A DNA stretch of 64,000 nt from Coptis chinensis (Eukaryota; Streptophyta; Magnoliopsida; Ranunculales; Ranunculaceae), in the NCBI GenBank assembly GCA_015680905.1, contig CM027381.1:18267501-18331500 (forward strand), given 5' to 3'. Both the position numbers and the translations under genes were made by a program. The notes beneath the pieces were generated by a model, which ran no database searches, was not told the origin of the DNA, and worked only from the letters and a program-made list of their open reading frames with translations. Positions 22,161 to 35,222 of this stretch are shown here, piece by piece (position 1 is the stretch's first letter; each line of letters begins with the position of its first letter).

Positions 22161-24842
22161 ATTTGGTTAGCTTAGACTTAGGTAAGTCTAAGTGATCCTC
22201 AGATCGTTATTTATGGGTATTGTTTAGAAAATATTATTTTCAAAACTATTTGCGCTAGTCATTTTATTTTTACAAAGAAAAAAAAATAAAAAAATGAAGC
22301 AAGTCAATTTTTTTCTTGATTTGTTTGTATGTGTAATGTATATATTTATATCAGTTACTTTTATGGAGTTCATATGAAATGTTTTTTTATTTTTTTTCCT
22401 TATCATATGAGGAGTAGTTATATTTGTTATATGTTAATTATTAGCGGTTTTTACCAAACCAATGTGTGCTGCTATAATGTTATTTTATTGTTGGTGTTCA
22501 TTTTCACATGGATTATGGATTAAGTACGATAACATATTTGTGAACTTTTTATTTGAATGTTATATTATTATTCAAGAAACAAGGAGATATTTTATTCTAT
22601 ATTGAATGGGCTGCATTAATTGATGATTTTATGGCGTATTGAGTGAGGAACTAATTGCCTATATGTTGGAGGAACTATCTCGTCTCACTCGTACACTTTT
22701 AAATGAATGAATAATGTTATAAAGTATAAGAGATTAATTTGTTAGATGTGATTAGTTAGAAATAGAAAGAAAAATAAATAAAATATATATATGTATTCCT
22801 TTTGAGATGTGTATACACGCTTTCTTATATTATTGTATATAGATGAACTATTACCGTGTGTATATGATGATAATATTGTTTCACCAATAAGACATGCATG
22901 TGTAGGTTGATTTCTTAATGTTGTGTTATTAATGATTAATTAAAATAGTTGTGATAATTGGTTGTCGTAAACTATATTGGAATTTATGTAGAGGATGCCT
23001 TAATATAATGATGATCTTATTTCAACAGCAAGCAAATTTTTTATTTTATCTTATATGTGTGTTTCGTGCCTATAAATTATGATATGATTGATTAATATTG
23101 TTACATTAGTTTCACATTGATTTTTACATGTTCAAGTATTTTTAAACATATGTCTTGGATTTATTGGTCTTAATTAATATATTGAACTTTGTTCATGCCA
23201 ATATAACTTGTTGTTGGTGATATATTAGAAGTGGGTTTATATTATCCTAATTAAAAATTTTAAAATTCATGTTATACGGTAGCAAGTTTTATTTTAATTG
23301 TCATTGTATATGGGGATTAATTTTTTGAACATTTTCACTGTTTAAAATAATTAGTAATAATAATAATAACAATGAATGTCAAGTATTTCTTTTTAATTTT
23401 GATAGATGGATATGAATAATTACTTTTAGAATACCTATTATTTTTTATCCAGTTGCATTCATGATTTAGGATTCGATGGTTATTTTAATGTTTATGATTT
23501 ATATAGTTTTAAATGATTCATTTTTTCTTGCTTAAATGAGAGTATTATATGTTTGATTGTTTATCTTTCTCTCATGTTGATGAATTATAGTGGCATGAAG
23601 TTGAGTTAGAGTTCCTTAATATTTTGTTTGATAATGCAAAGAAATAACATTTGTAAATACAATAAAATAATAAAATAAAAGAGTTTGTAAGAGCATGACT
23701 AAAGTAAATATAAAGTTTTATTATTTGAGGTTGTTACTATCCTGTGATATTTCCATAGATTTCAAATGCATAATAATTAGTTTAATTCATCCGTTCTCTA
23801 TAACTTTTGCCTACAAATTAATTTTATTATTGTTTACTTAAAGTGTGTTGGTGTGTCGATATTTTCTTTCACCACATTTAGTCTCATGGTTTATCATAAT
23901 TAGTTGTCATGGATGAAACTATAAATTATATATGTTTAGTTGTTTAAATTTTCTTATGAAATACGTAGTATGTACGTTGCTTAGATTGTCATCCATGATA
24001 ATAAGAGAAACTTGATTTGTTTGTTTAGTAAGAAAAAAAAATAGTTTACTAGTAAAAGAAAATAAATTTTGATATGTTCATGAGAAGAAATTGATGTAAA
24101 GTTTGATAAGAGTATTTTCATGCGTTTTGTTGATGGTTTGAACACAAAGGAAAAAATAAATAAATAAAAATAAAATATATATAAATATATATATATATAT
24201 ATAAAATATATATATATATATATAGAATATTTATATATATATATATATATATATCATGTTGTAGAATATTTATGCGTTATTGATTCATATTATTATTTGC
24301 ATCTATAATTAGATGTTCCCCTTTTGATTTGACTCATATGATACGGGAGTGCGCTTAATTAATATGTTTGAGATTTTTTTATTGTAGTTTTAATGACATC
24401 GGTGATTTTTTGTTTTAAGTGTATTAGGACACTAATTTTCTTTTGTGCATGATAATGAAAAACTTCTTAATGTTTTATGCAAGGATGAACTTACCCCACA
24501 TTATTGATTAGTTTAAGTAGAATATTATTTTTCGTAGAGTTTGCTACGTGTCAAGAAACTACATGATAAAGAAAAATGATATATTTATCTTGTGTGTTAA
24601 GTGAAAGTAATAATTTGTTTTAAAGTAGATAATTAAACTATATATAATAGATTTTGTTACGACATGAGGACATATATTTTGGAATTATTTAAAAAATAAT
24701 AATATCAACATTATCTTGCTTAAGTTTAATCTCTGTACATTCTTGAGTATGTTCTAATTTAATAACTAATATTACTTATTCGTATAGCTTACCTTACTTC
24801 CGAATGAATCTCGGGACGAGATTCTTTTGAGATGTGTATAAC
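22161..24842 (+). other. Non-coding interior of the large-LTR element
   Basis: About 2.7 kb of AT-rich DNA with no ORF above about 64 codons and no gag or pol motif on either strand. A GAATCTCGGGACGAGATTCT palindrome-like stretch lies 20-40 bp before the 3' LTR, where a polypurine tract is expected. Confidence 0.8.
24174..24254. repeat. (TA)n microsatellite
   Basis: Alternating TA tracts broken by short AAA or GAA interruptions, inside the non-coding interior. Confidence 0.95.
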
Positions 24843-25354
24843 TGTAAAGTCCCTATTTTTTTGTATAATATTATTTTACAATATTTAGTATTTTTGGATT
24901 AGATATTTAATGCATTGTCAATATGCTAGAAAATTTTGGTTTGACTTTTATTATAAAAAGAGAAATGAGGAAAACAAGAGAATATTTTTGAAATTTGTAT
25001 TGAAGGAATTTAGTGTTTTGAATTTTAAGTTTTTTGTAGAGATTTTTCATATTTGGAAAGTTTTCAAAAGAGATGTTAATATAAGGTATATAATAAATAG
25101 AGTACTTTTAATAGAGAATAATATTCTATATTTATTAATAGAGATATTTGGTAAAAAGAAAATTTTCTTTATTAAGGTGGGATAATATGGTAAGAATTCT
25201 ATTGTTATGAAAAGTTAACTTTTATTTAAAGAAAAGTAATGGAAATTTTTTAGTTGTTAAGGAAACTAATATGTAGATAATTTAAAATTATGGAATTTGT
25301 CATAGTTTATTTCTTTGTATCTAAAGAATATGGTTTCACTTAGAACAAAACAAA

Positions 25355-25386
<32 letters not shown>

Positions 25387-28079
25387 GAGAAAAGAAATCA
25401 AAAGAAGATTAAAAAGAATAAGGAACAAGAGATAATGGATAAATGGTGTATTTCTATTACTTGGTGATATGGATTTTACGTGGCGTGGATGCTTTTATAT
25501 AATTGTTCTTTCAATAGCAACAACAAAAAGGTGAGTAGAACTCACTAATTAGTCATTTCAACTATTTGGTTGTTGATTTCTATCTATATTATATTCAATT
25601 AATTAGAAAATAAAGAAATATATGTTGCATATCTTGCTATGTTAAATATTAGTGTATGATTAATAGTCTTGAAGTTCACATTTTATTTGCATGAATCAAA
25701 TTTAATATTGCAAAGTACTTATTAAGGTTGTATAACGTAAAATAAATCAAATAAAATGATTAAAATTGTATTAGTGATTAAACCTCGCTTATAAATGGTT
25801 ATTCTAATTATTTTGGTTGTTGTCTTTCTATAGTATTCAATTAATTAAAATAAAATATAAATATAACGGGTTGATATTTATGAAATGAATTGGTACTTGG
25901 AATGTAATATATTAGTGTATGTATATTAGTTATGAATGATAAATATCAATATCATTTTACATATATTTGCATGAATTTAATTAGTTCATAGTACTTAGTC
26001 ACATTGTATAATGAAAAAGAGATAAAAAAAAAAAAAAAATTGCATGCCTAGTGATTAGCCGTTATTTTTAAGTTGTATATATTAGGAGTTCTAACATACA
26101 ATTTTTGGTGGTTGTTTCGTTTGAATACTGACATGAATAAATTAAAGATTTTAGGATGAATTTACAATATATGTATTAAGTGTTGGTTTCGTATGAGTAT
26201 AATTACTTATAAATTTTGTTAGCATGTGATATACGTAACAAATTGGAAATGTTGTAATGAGAAATTTATTTATTATTGAGACATGTTTGATGTTTAAATA
26301 GTGTTTGGATGGATTAATTAGAAATCATTGTAATGTGAATCAAAGTTGTACGTATGATTTCAGGGTGATATGACATTCCTAAAATGCTATAAAAATGTTA
26401 TGTAGTATGTTTGGAGCAATTGTGACATTATGTGGTATGTTTTAATTGTTGTTCTTTTAAATGATATGATATATTATGATATCTATTAAATGTGATATTT
26501 TTGAGAAATAAATGTAAACTCTCTATTATTATATTTGTGAGATGTTATATGAGGTATTATAGTCTTTGTAGATATTTTCGAAGGGATTATGGTTTAGTAC
26601 AATAATTTTATTTGGCACGTAAAAGAATAAAATGTTTATGAGATGGATGGTAATATTTTCAAATATTGTGGCTTAGTGCAATAATTTATTTGGCACGTGA
26701 TAGAGTGAAATGGTTATGAGATACAAATGTATAATACCTGAATAAATTACATAACGAAAATCCAAGAACCTAGCTACCACAACTCATGTGATTAACTCTT
26801 GTGTAGGACATATGTGATATGATTCGCCCTTGCGTAGGGCATATGAGATGTTGATTAACCCTTGTGTAGGGCAATCATAGGCGAATAGTCGCTTGATTAT
26901 CTCGTTTGCAAATTCAGAACGAGACGTGTGATATTTTATGCCGAATAGTGGCATTACTCGCATAATGGCGCTCGTGTGGGGATTACCTAGTATGCGACAT
27001 CCTCGTTAGGGTAATTACATACGGAGTGGTCCATTATGTGAGGGGAGGCATGCGGAAGTGCATGTTCGGCGTTGGGTAGCGATTGTGGTAGCCAGGAAAA
27101 CTAAGTAAAACATAGAGACGACGTGATTCTAGGGAGACTTGAAGAAACTCTAAACAATAATTATTATAATATGTCAAAGTGTAAGTTATTGACAATTATA
27201 AATGATTGACTATGGTTGTGAAATTTGTTGTGGAGTTGTTCTCGTTTGTTTGATGAAATGGTTGTAATTGTGTATATGATGTATTTTTGTTTTATTGTAA
27301 TTTATGTGTACTCACAATGGTCTTGCAGAAGGGTGGGTTGAATTAATTATTTATGCAAGTATGACCCACTCTGTGATATGGCATACGCTAATGCAAGTAT
27401 AAAGCAAGTTTTGACTTTTATTATTTTATTAATTAGATGTAGTGGAAAGGCAGCTCGATAGAGGAACTAACTGCCTTGACATTATTTGATTGGAAGCTAA
27501 AGCGCCTCAGTAGAGGAACTACCTGCCTTAAATTATTGTATGTATGGGTGTTGTAATTTTAGTTGGAAGTTAAGACGCCTCGGTGGAGGAACTAACTGCT
27601 TTATTGATTGTGTACATATATGTATATTTATGATTTGTATTTTAGGGCTCTTACCAGCATTGTTTATAATGCTGACCCGATTTGCATGTTTGTTTATCGG
27701 TTGTGTTCATAAAATGAACATAGTCGATAAGTCTTGATAGGACTAGTGTTGAAGAAGGTTTATTGATGCATGTGGCTAGCATTAACGTTTCAAGAAATAT
27801 TGTTAATTGGTTTTCACTGCAATAAGGTGTAATAGAGTCGAGATAAAAGTTGTTTTTGTTGTAATTATAATTGAGGGGTTGTTTAATCATATTTGTAAAT
27901 TTTTGTAATGAAGAGGACTTTTGTTGATTTTAAAATTTGTATTGGTTTCAAATTATTGGAATAATTAAACGGATGATGGGTTTTTGGACAGTTAATTGGT
28001 TGTGTTTTCACACCTCGAAAATCGAAGAGTCAGTAACAAAAATTGTTTTTTCAATTTTGTCGAGATTCAGGGTGTGACA
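24843..28079 (+). repeat. 3' LTR of the large-LTR element
   Basis: 3237 bp, from TGTAAAGTCCC to GGGTGTGACA, uninterrupted, and the reference copy for the broken 5' LTR. It shows no convincing coding region. Its last bases run into the LINE-1 frame, which explains a chimeric ORF starting at 27996. Confidence 0.92.
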
Positions 28080-28084
28080 GTTTG

Positions 28085-28474
28085 GATATCATGGGATCTT
28101 GGAATAATTTCATTGTTGAAAATTATGGAAGCAGACCAGTTTATTCACTGTAAAGTGGATTTACTTCCTACTTTGAAATCTTTCTTTTTAACTGTGGTAT
28201 ACGCAAGTAACTCGAATGTAAATAGACTGATATTATGGAGTGATCTTTGCAATATTCATATTGGAGTACAAGGTGAGTGGTGTGTTGGAGGGGATTTGAA
28301 TAATGTATTATACTCCTTAGAAAGAATTGGGGGAGAGGTTGTGCATCCTAGGGAGACCGTCCCTTTCTCTGGCTGTCTTGTACAAGCTGAACTATATGAT
28401 CTTAAAGCTACTGGGGGATTCTACACATGGACCAACTTTGCCAAAAAGTGGTCTAAAATTGATCGATGCATGGT
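28085..28474 (+). pseudogene. LINE-1 ORF2 endonuclease, middle part
   Basis: Continues the frame broken at 12667. It reads WISWD, then SFFLTVVYASN, GEWCVGGDLNNVLYS (the D-x-N catalytic block of APE-type endonucleases, about 28268-28312), GFYTWTN and WSKIDRCMV. It is cut by the solo LTR starting at 28475 and resumes at 56889 with YSYAKFLPLGTFDHSLIVIS, which contains the Asp-His catalytic pair. Confidence 0.9.
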
Positions 28475-30125
28475 TGTAGACACCCCATTTTTGCACCCCA
28501 GGCATAATTCATTAACGATTTTGTCTTGAATTAAATTTGATCATATAAGGTGATTTGCATTCTAGAGTTATCATTTCTATATCAAACTTCTTTCTTTTCA
28601 TCTTCTATTAGCATCTTTAGACTCTCCTCATCATGTTCTAGCTATGGTTGAAGTTTCGTTGCATTCTGAGTTTCGAGTTGAAAATGACCAAAATGCCCTT
28701 GTAACCCTTTGGAGCCCAAATTTCGAATTTTCCACTATTTCTTTGGATGAGATTATTTCATATTTGAATTCCTCTTGAAAAATCCTTCGAAATGAGTACA
28801 AGCTTGTCTAGGTTCCTTTTGGATTTCAGAAACCCTAATCTTGCCTTATCTTATTTCAGCCAGTTATACACGTTGTTCAGTCCAATATATTTTTGAAGTA
28901 AGATTTCAAAAAAAGGGTATTTTTTAGAGTTCATGGTCCTTCCTAATGGACTAGTGAAAAAATTTTATGAAGAAGAGTTTCCCTAAGTTTGACCCGGTCA
29001 AAGGGAATTTGCAGAGTTAAAAAAATGGTCAAAATGGGCCTTTTTGGTTGGATTTGGATGTGTGCTCATGGGCTGTGGACCCAGCTCGTGTTGGAGCTTT
29101 TCATTAAGGTTTCTAGACTATTCTCAAGCCTCCAAAACCCTAGATAACCTTCATTATTTATTTTATTTGATTTGATCCCTAAAATCAGGAATATTCTAAA
29201 GAATATGTCATTTTGGAGCCATGTTTAGAAACTCAAGATTGTGAGAATATTGAGGACATTTAGGGTTTGTTTTTTTTCCCTAATCCATCTACAAAACCTA
29301 GAAATCAAGGGCCAAGATCGCACCTCTCCTTCCACCTCTTGAATCATGGGCCAGATTTAGGAGGTGCATCTAGAAAGATATCAACCCATTAGATTTTTTT
29401 AATCAATACTCAGTCATTAGATCAAACTCATTACCATATTGGAATCTATGTCTAAACACTATAAATAGGGGTCTCATTCACCCACAAAAAAACATCTTCA
29501 GCTAGTTATTCAGAGAGCTAATGATCTTTAGCTAATAATCTTCAGCCAATTATTCAGAGCTAATAGTCTAGTAATTTTCTTTTCTTCAGTGTTCTTCATT
29601 TTTTCTTTCTAGTTCTTCATTTTAACCATCTTTTCTCCTAGTTCAATCCTAAGTAGAAACTCCATTTCATCAAAAGTTGTTTCTTTTCACAAATCACCTG
29701 TTTCAATAATCAAAGTTGTCAATTCAAGATCAAGTTCATCATCATCATTCATCAACAATCAATCAATCAATCTACAATCAAGTATGAGACAACATTCTAA
29801 ACAAGGTGACATCTTCTTTTTTTCTTCATTTAGCATTACATATTAGGATAATTTTTCAGTCTTATTATAGCATATAATTATTAGTTTTTAAATAATTTAG
29901 CAAAGATCATCCAACATGGTAATAAAATTTCAAGCTTTCTTCATTCACCTATCTTAAAACATTACACCTCAATAGAAGTAAAGCTGGTTTTACCATGCGA
30001 GTGTGGGTGCCTAACACCTTCCTACATCGTACCTTGACTCCCAAACCCAATAATCATCTAGTTCGAGGGACTAGTCCTTCACATAGGTTTTACTCAACTT
30101 TTCCTTAATAAAGTTAGTGGTGACT

Positions 30126-30923
30126 TGATTAGTCCCCAAATATGCGATTTATTACCTTTACAATGCTTCAAATATGCCCTTCTTATGCTTAATGAACAGA
30201 CAACTTATAACTTTTGCTACCATTTGCAGGATACAGGCCATTTAGGACGCATATTCTTAATATGTGCATTTTAGCACAAAAAGAATGGCTACTTACGCTG
30301 CTTGGGAAGATTCTAGCTTAGGAGCAAAAAAGTGCTAGAAAGTCAAAGTCAAAAGTCAAGTCAACTGTCAAAGTCAAAGACTCAAGGACCCAAGGCTGAA
30401 AGCTACGGACTCAGGGACCTAAAGCTAAAATCAAGACTTCAATTGTATGAGCTTAGGTCAAAAGCCCATAAGGTTGTTTCTAGAAGGAGGGGCATAATTG
30501 TAAATAATATCCTATATAAACCAAAGAGATGTAGAGAATTCGTTATCCAATGTATTAGGGTCCAAACCATTTGATTTGTTAGTAGTAGCTAGTAAACCTA
30601 AATTTACATTAAAGTCTTTTTATTTTCTTTATGTACTTTATTTGCATTTTCCATTGTTGTCTTCATGTTCCATTCAATCCAAGTTTGATTTCATTGTTGT
30701 TATTTCAAGTTCAATCGAGTTTTCATTCTCTACAAGTTCTTCCATCAAAGTCCTTATTTGCTTCCTTTACTTCATGTCCTTCTTGTTCTTCAAAGTAGAG
30801 TTACACTACACCATAGAAAGTTTAGAGAGTTTAGAGAGAGTTGTTTCCATCCATCCAACAATTCCTCTAACCAAAAGAATTTAAATGAACAACAAACCCA
30901 ACTCCCACTTTCTTAACTTGTTA
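30126..30923 (+). repeat. 5' LTR of D
   Basis: 798 bp. A TATA box (CCTATATAAACC) lies near 30510, so transcription would start about 30540 and R/U5 would follow. Short ORFs inside are not conserved as proteins in the 3' LTR. Confidence 0.9.
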
Positions 30924-30925
30924 AA

Positions 30926-30938
30926 TGGCGCCGCCGTC
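30926..30938 (+). other. Primer binding site of D
   Basis: TGGCGCCGCCGTC, two bases after the LTR end, close to the Athila-type primer site. Confidence 0.7.
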
Positions 30939-32657
30939 ATGGATTCAAATGGGATCCGAAGAAGAATATGGAGAAAAACAACACTCATTGAACCCTTCTT
31001 CTCAATCTTCATTTCAATTTTTTTTTATGTTTTTTCTCTTAATTTCGTTACTGATGTTTCATTTTCATATGTTTCCAGTATATTTCTGCGCAAACGGAGC
31101 CCGACTGTAGTATAAGACGAATCAACATAACTTGTTATAGAAAATAGGGCGCAAACAGAGCAAAAAAACCCGGGCCATGCCTATCAGCGGCTCGCCATCG
31201 CACGAATTGCACCCGCCAACCCGTTTCCCCGCATCCGCAAATGACACGCGACCACACCTCGTTTACCCGCGCCGCACCTCGTTTTTGTCAGATGAAGATT
31301 CCGTTAGCTAGGAATCTTCATATGTAAGTCCACTTTAATTTACCATAGTCTTTTTAATTCAACTGTTAGTAGATAAAAAGTAGATAGATTTACAAGTTTT
31401 TGAGTTTTCAAAAACAAAAAAAAATCAATTAAAAAAGCAATTTAAAAATTAAAAGTTTTAATTAATTAAATTGAATTAGTAATCATATATCAGCAAGGTT
31501 AAATATTAGAATTAGTTTAGTAGCATGTTTAGGTTTTAATTTTCATTAATTGTTGTTTATGCATTATTAGATCAAGATAATATCATATAGTTAAGTCAAA
31601 ACACAAAAAAATTAATTAGAATAAATACAAAATAGTCTAAGTTTTAGAAGTTTAGTTTTTTGGTTTAAGTTTACTTACCAAGAGTTGTGGATTCAACCAA
31701 CTTGGACTGGTTGGATGTGCGAGGCACGAAAGAGTAGTACCACACGCGCACATCACAACCCAACTTTGGGGTTGAAGTTCCAATCTTTGACGAACACTTT
31801 CCAAACTTTTACGTATTTTGTTTAATTAAGTTATTAGTTAATTAAGTTAAACGTAGTTAATTTTCATGTTTACCACTTTCATAGTTGAAGCCCATGAAGA
31901 CAAATTTGTTTTAGGCCCATGAAGGCAATCAATTGTAACTTATTGGCTTTACCAACATTTCGACCCAACTTGTGGGTCTTAGTTAGATTAAATTTGTAAC
32001 CAGAAGGAGAAGCTCAAATGGTGGGTTGACATACAAGACACCAAACACTTCGTCAACCCCACCACGTCGCCTTCACCCAGAGGTTCGTGTATGCACACCT
32101 TGGGCGGTAATTTCTAAACCTCCTTGCTACAAAGTGTAAAAGGATACTTGTGTATTACTAAGTATGCTTGGATGATTATGTGATTTACGTTTCAGTCTCG
32201 TCTCTACATTAACGCTAAGGCTAAACTCGATCCCTAAAAGAACAAAAAGTGGGATTAATATCCACTTTAAAATGGATGTTGCTTGAAATGTTTGTTACAT
32301 AGACCAAATTAAAAAGATAAAATCAATCAAGCAGAGCCAATTTAGTCATGTCCATCAAGATAAACATCTAGCACGAACAAAGAGAGTAGTAAACTACCAG
32401 ATTCTAGTGGACCAACCACTTTCCTCACTCCCCTCCCTCAGAAGTACTGTGGGTGAAATTCTTGGTGGCACACCATCTAGTGAAGTAGTGATATTCTTCC
32501 TCGACACGTGTAGTTCCCAAAACCCAGTTTTGCGCTCACTGTTAAATTCAAACAAAGCATAGTTTCTAATTTATAGATATTGCATGCAAACTTTTCAAAA
32601 ACTTCAAGGTCACAAATGAATTTCTGTAGATTGTGCATCATTCTTGTTTGAGCATTC
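30939..32657 (+). other. Leader region of D
   Basis: Non-coding. It holds a GC-rich patch (about 31140-31290) unlike the AT-rich surroundings, then an A/T-rich stretch with TTAATTAA-like runs near 31430-31620. The region around 31680-32110 resembles spacer with no ORF above 60 codons that I can support. Confidence 0.6.
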
Positions 32658-33765
32658 ATGTCTTATCAATATGCATCTCAACCATCATGGAATTATAATG
32701 CAAACCCATAACCATGTTCCTGTTGTGGTCCGTATCATTGGGCGTCTCAATGCACATCATGTACTGAGTTCGAGCCTCTTATGGAATATTCTTACGATTA
32801 CGAACTTCAATTTTCAAATTTTTATAGTACCCAATACAGCCCAGAGTTTTCTAATCACGCAAAAAATTCATGGAATTCCACCACAAATAGTCAACCATCA
32901 TTCATGTATCCATATGGTCAGTCAGAGTGCGGTTTCACCCATAGCCCATTACCATTCACATCACCATCCATATCAAATTCATATCACTCCATCATCTATC
33001 ATAGACCAACTTTACCAAGCAATGGTTGAGCAAACAATTCAAATACAACAAATAGCAAAGACCTTTTGTTCTCTCCAATCCATTTCAATTGATTGATCTG
33101 AGACTAATATTCTTCCCACTAGTCCAAAACACAACCAAAAAGAGGAACAAGGTGTTGCTATAACAAAACCAATTGCTAAAGCCGATCATGATATTTATGA
33201 CTAATTAAAACCACATCACCATCCACATGACTATCGTGTGAATTCCAGATTCTATGATGATAACTATATGCATGAGAACACTTCAACAAAAAAACTGTAG
33301 ATACTTTGTTGGAAAGTATCTCGACAAACTTGGATGATGACATTGAGAAAATTTATGAAGTTCTAAATAAAGCAGACAAAGAAAATGAAGTGCCTGGAGA
33401 AGAGGATATAAATTCTATAGTGGAAAGTGGATCAAATTTTAGTTTGGCCATTAAAGACTTATCGATGGAACAAATTTGTGACATTCTTAATATTGGCGAT
33501 ATGAACCACAATCTTATGGATATGCCAAAACTAGATGAAGAATTCCTCGAGTTCTCGAGATCATATGAAGAACCACCACCCGACCATCATTCCCCCGAGT
33601 TAGCACCTCTCGAAAGCCAACCTCCACTCATCAAAAATCCACCAAATTTTGAGGACTGCACCACTAAACTATTTCAAAGAAACCCCAAGCTTGCACTTAA
33701 GCTAATTGCCTTTGAAATCCTTCATAATTTTCTAAACATTCCCAGTAAAGAGACTTTGCCCAACA
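32658..33765 (+). pseudogene. Degraded gag-like ORF of D (5' part)
   Basis: ATG at 32658 opens a Tyr/Asn/Ser/Gln-rich frame with a zinc-knuckle-like CX2CX3HX4C (CSCCGPYHWASQC) about 17 codons in, and NHAKNSWNSTTN further on. This recalls the region around and after the zinc knuckle of Athila Gag. Frame changes near 33000 and 33295 lead to an acidic segment (TNLDDDIEKIYEVLNKADKE, from about 33324). The frame is cut by E at 33766 and continues at 50191 (IPSKETLPN then IQIFETIIPVKKS). I do not recognise the acidic part. No retrotransposon gag core, protease or pol is present. Confidence 0.6.
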
Positions 33766-35222
33766 TGATATTCACCTTTTTGCTATATTAGAGATTTAAA
33801 TATCTTCTTTGGCCAAAGTGCAAATTCAAAGATATTTTTCCTCACTCACGATCTTCGTGTTCATATTGTTTGGAGTAGGGATTCGAACCAACCTAAATTA
33901 TAGGACCACTTACAACTTGGTTTTACTTTTTTAGGAAACTAGTGAGTAAGTTTAGCTATGATTGTATAAATACTAAATACTTGGTTTCTTTACTACACAA
34001 AAATTTAAAACATTAAGTTATGTAAACATGCAACTAAGACAAGATAAAATTTTAATAAAACAAAAGTGGAGAGTTAATTCTCCTCATGTGAAGATAACTT
34101 TTGTTATTTGATTTTAGTAAGTGCATCTAATCTTCCTAGAACTCTTAGACAAGTCCTAATAAAAAAAAATTTGATCCCTAACATATATGACTCATCTCTA
34201 AGCTCATCACTTTGATCCCTAACTAGACACTACACCAACTATCATTTTGGGATAGGATGTAAGTCTAGTTGTTCTTCCTAAACAACTTACTAAACCAAAT
34301 AACAAAGATTTTCCCTCACATGAGTATTATTAACTCCCCACAAAGGGGAGGTTTAGCTCATGGTCCTTGGGCTAAAAGATGACTAATGTAGAATGTAAAA
34401 AAAGGGAGAGAGAACAAAAAGAAAACTAACTATAAAAACTCACTTGCATTTAGATTTTATTTCCACTAGAAGAAAACAAAGTTTCCTCCATTAAAACTAT
34501 TACAAGCTTTTTTTTCAAAACCAAAAATTAAATAAAAACTAAGGCTAAGGAACTAAAATAATACATGGTAAAGGAAAAGAAGTAAAGAGAGTAAATGGAT
34601 TGTCCCCCCCTTGTTTTGTTTTCTTCTCCATTTGAGAGAAATCTCATTTCCTCCCACGTGAAACACCAACCAAACTTTATTTCATTTTTATCCACCACAT
34701 TAAAACAAAGTGACACCTTGCCTTTTTTCACTATTCACACCTAATCTAATTAATTACATGCAATGTGTCAACTTTGTACTAATAATTTGGCATTTTTGTC
34801 TTGACATGCTCCATGATTGATGACTCATCAAATCTTGCGGGCCTGTATAGTGGGTCCACATGCAGTCCAGTGGCGGTCCAGTCTTTTGGCAATTTTACAA
34901 CTTCCTGCCTATGCATAGAGTTCATCGCCCTGATTGTCTGAGCAGCTCACTTGTCGCATTCGGAGTTCTGGTTCAAGAGGTAGGAGCTTCGAAAGTTTGA
35001 TGCTTCTGTGCGGATTTGTTGGGCTTTACATGGCTGATTTGGAAGAATTCATATATACGTCGTTCCCCGTGCTTTTAACTCAGGTTTAACCAATATTTTC
35101 ATGTTTACTGTGAATACCTGCAAAAGTACAAAAATATATTTATTTCATGATTATTAAACACATAATTAACCAAATGTATATGTCTCAATGGGGTTTCATA
35201 TTACAGTTTTGGGTGCTTATCA
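33766..35222 (-). repeat. 3' LTR of E
   Basis: 1457 bp. It matches 48670-50185 closely, but lacks a 47-bp segment present in the 5' LTR and has a shorter C-run (near 34604). Confidence 0.95.

Larger units (their letters stand above)
12668..28079 (+). mobile_element. Non-autonomous large-LTR retrotransposon (Tekay/Del-like LARD)
   Basis: Two LTRs of about 3.2 kb (12668-22145 after removing nested insertions, and 24843-28079) flank a 2.7 kb interior with no coding capacity. LTRs begin TGTAAA and end GGGTGTGACA. The primer site TGGTATCAGAGC (initiator Met tRNA type) follows the 5' LTR by three bases, and a GGGACGAGATTCTTTTGAG stretch precedes the 3' LTR. These marks are shared with Tekay/Del chromoviruses. 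The TSD is ATTTG (12663-12667) and GTTTG (28080-28084). It lacks gag and pol, so it would need proteins from a related element. Confidence 0.88.

Noticed and set aside
24174..24254. TA tract as an origin or regulatory site
   Set aside because: A simple microsatellite in non-coding retroelement DNA; nothing else supports a function.
27996..28529. ORF of 177 codons that looks like one gene
   Set aside because: Its first 28 codons are the end of the 3.2 kb LTR and its end lies in the next LTR; only the middle is LINE endonuclease. It is a chimera made by insertions.
30925..31110. Small ORF starting at the primer site of D
   Set aside because: Its ATG is part of the primer site and the sequence has no conserved feature.
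34528..34731. Minus-strand ORF similar to one at 49495-49677
   Set aside because: Both lie at the same place in the two LTRs of E; likeness is due to LTR identity and not coding selection.
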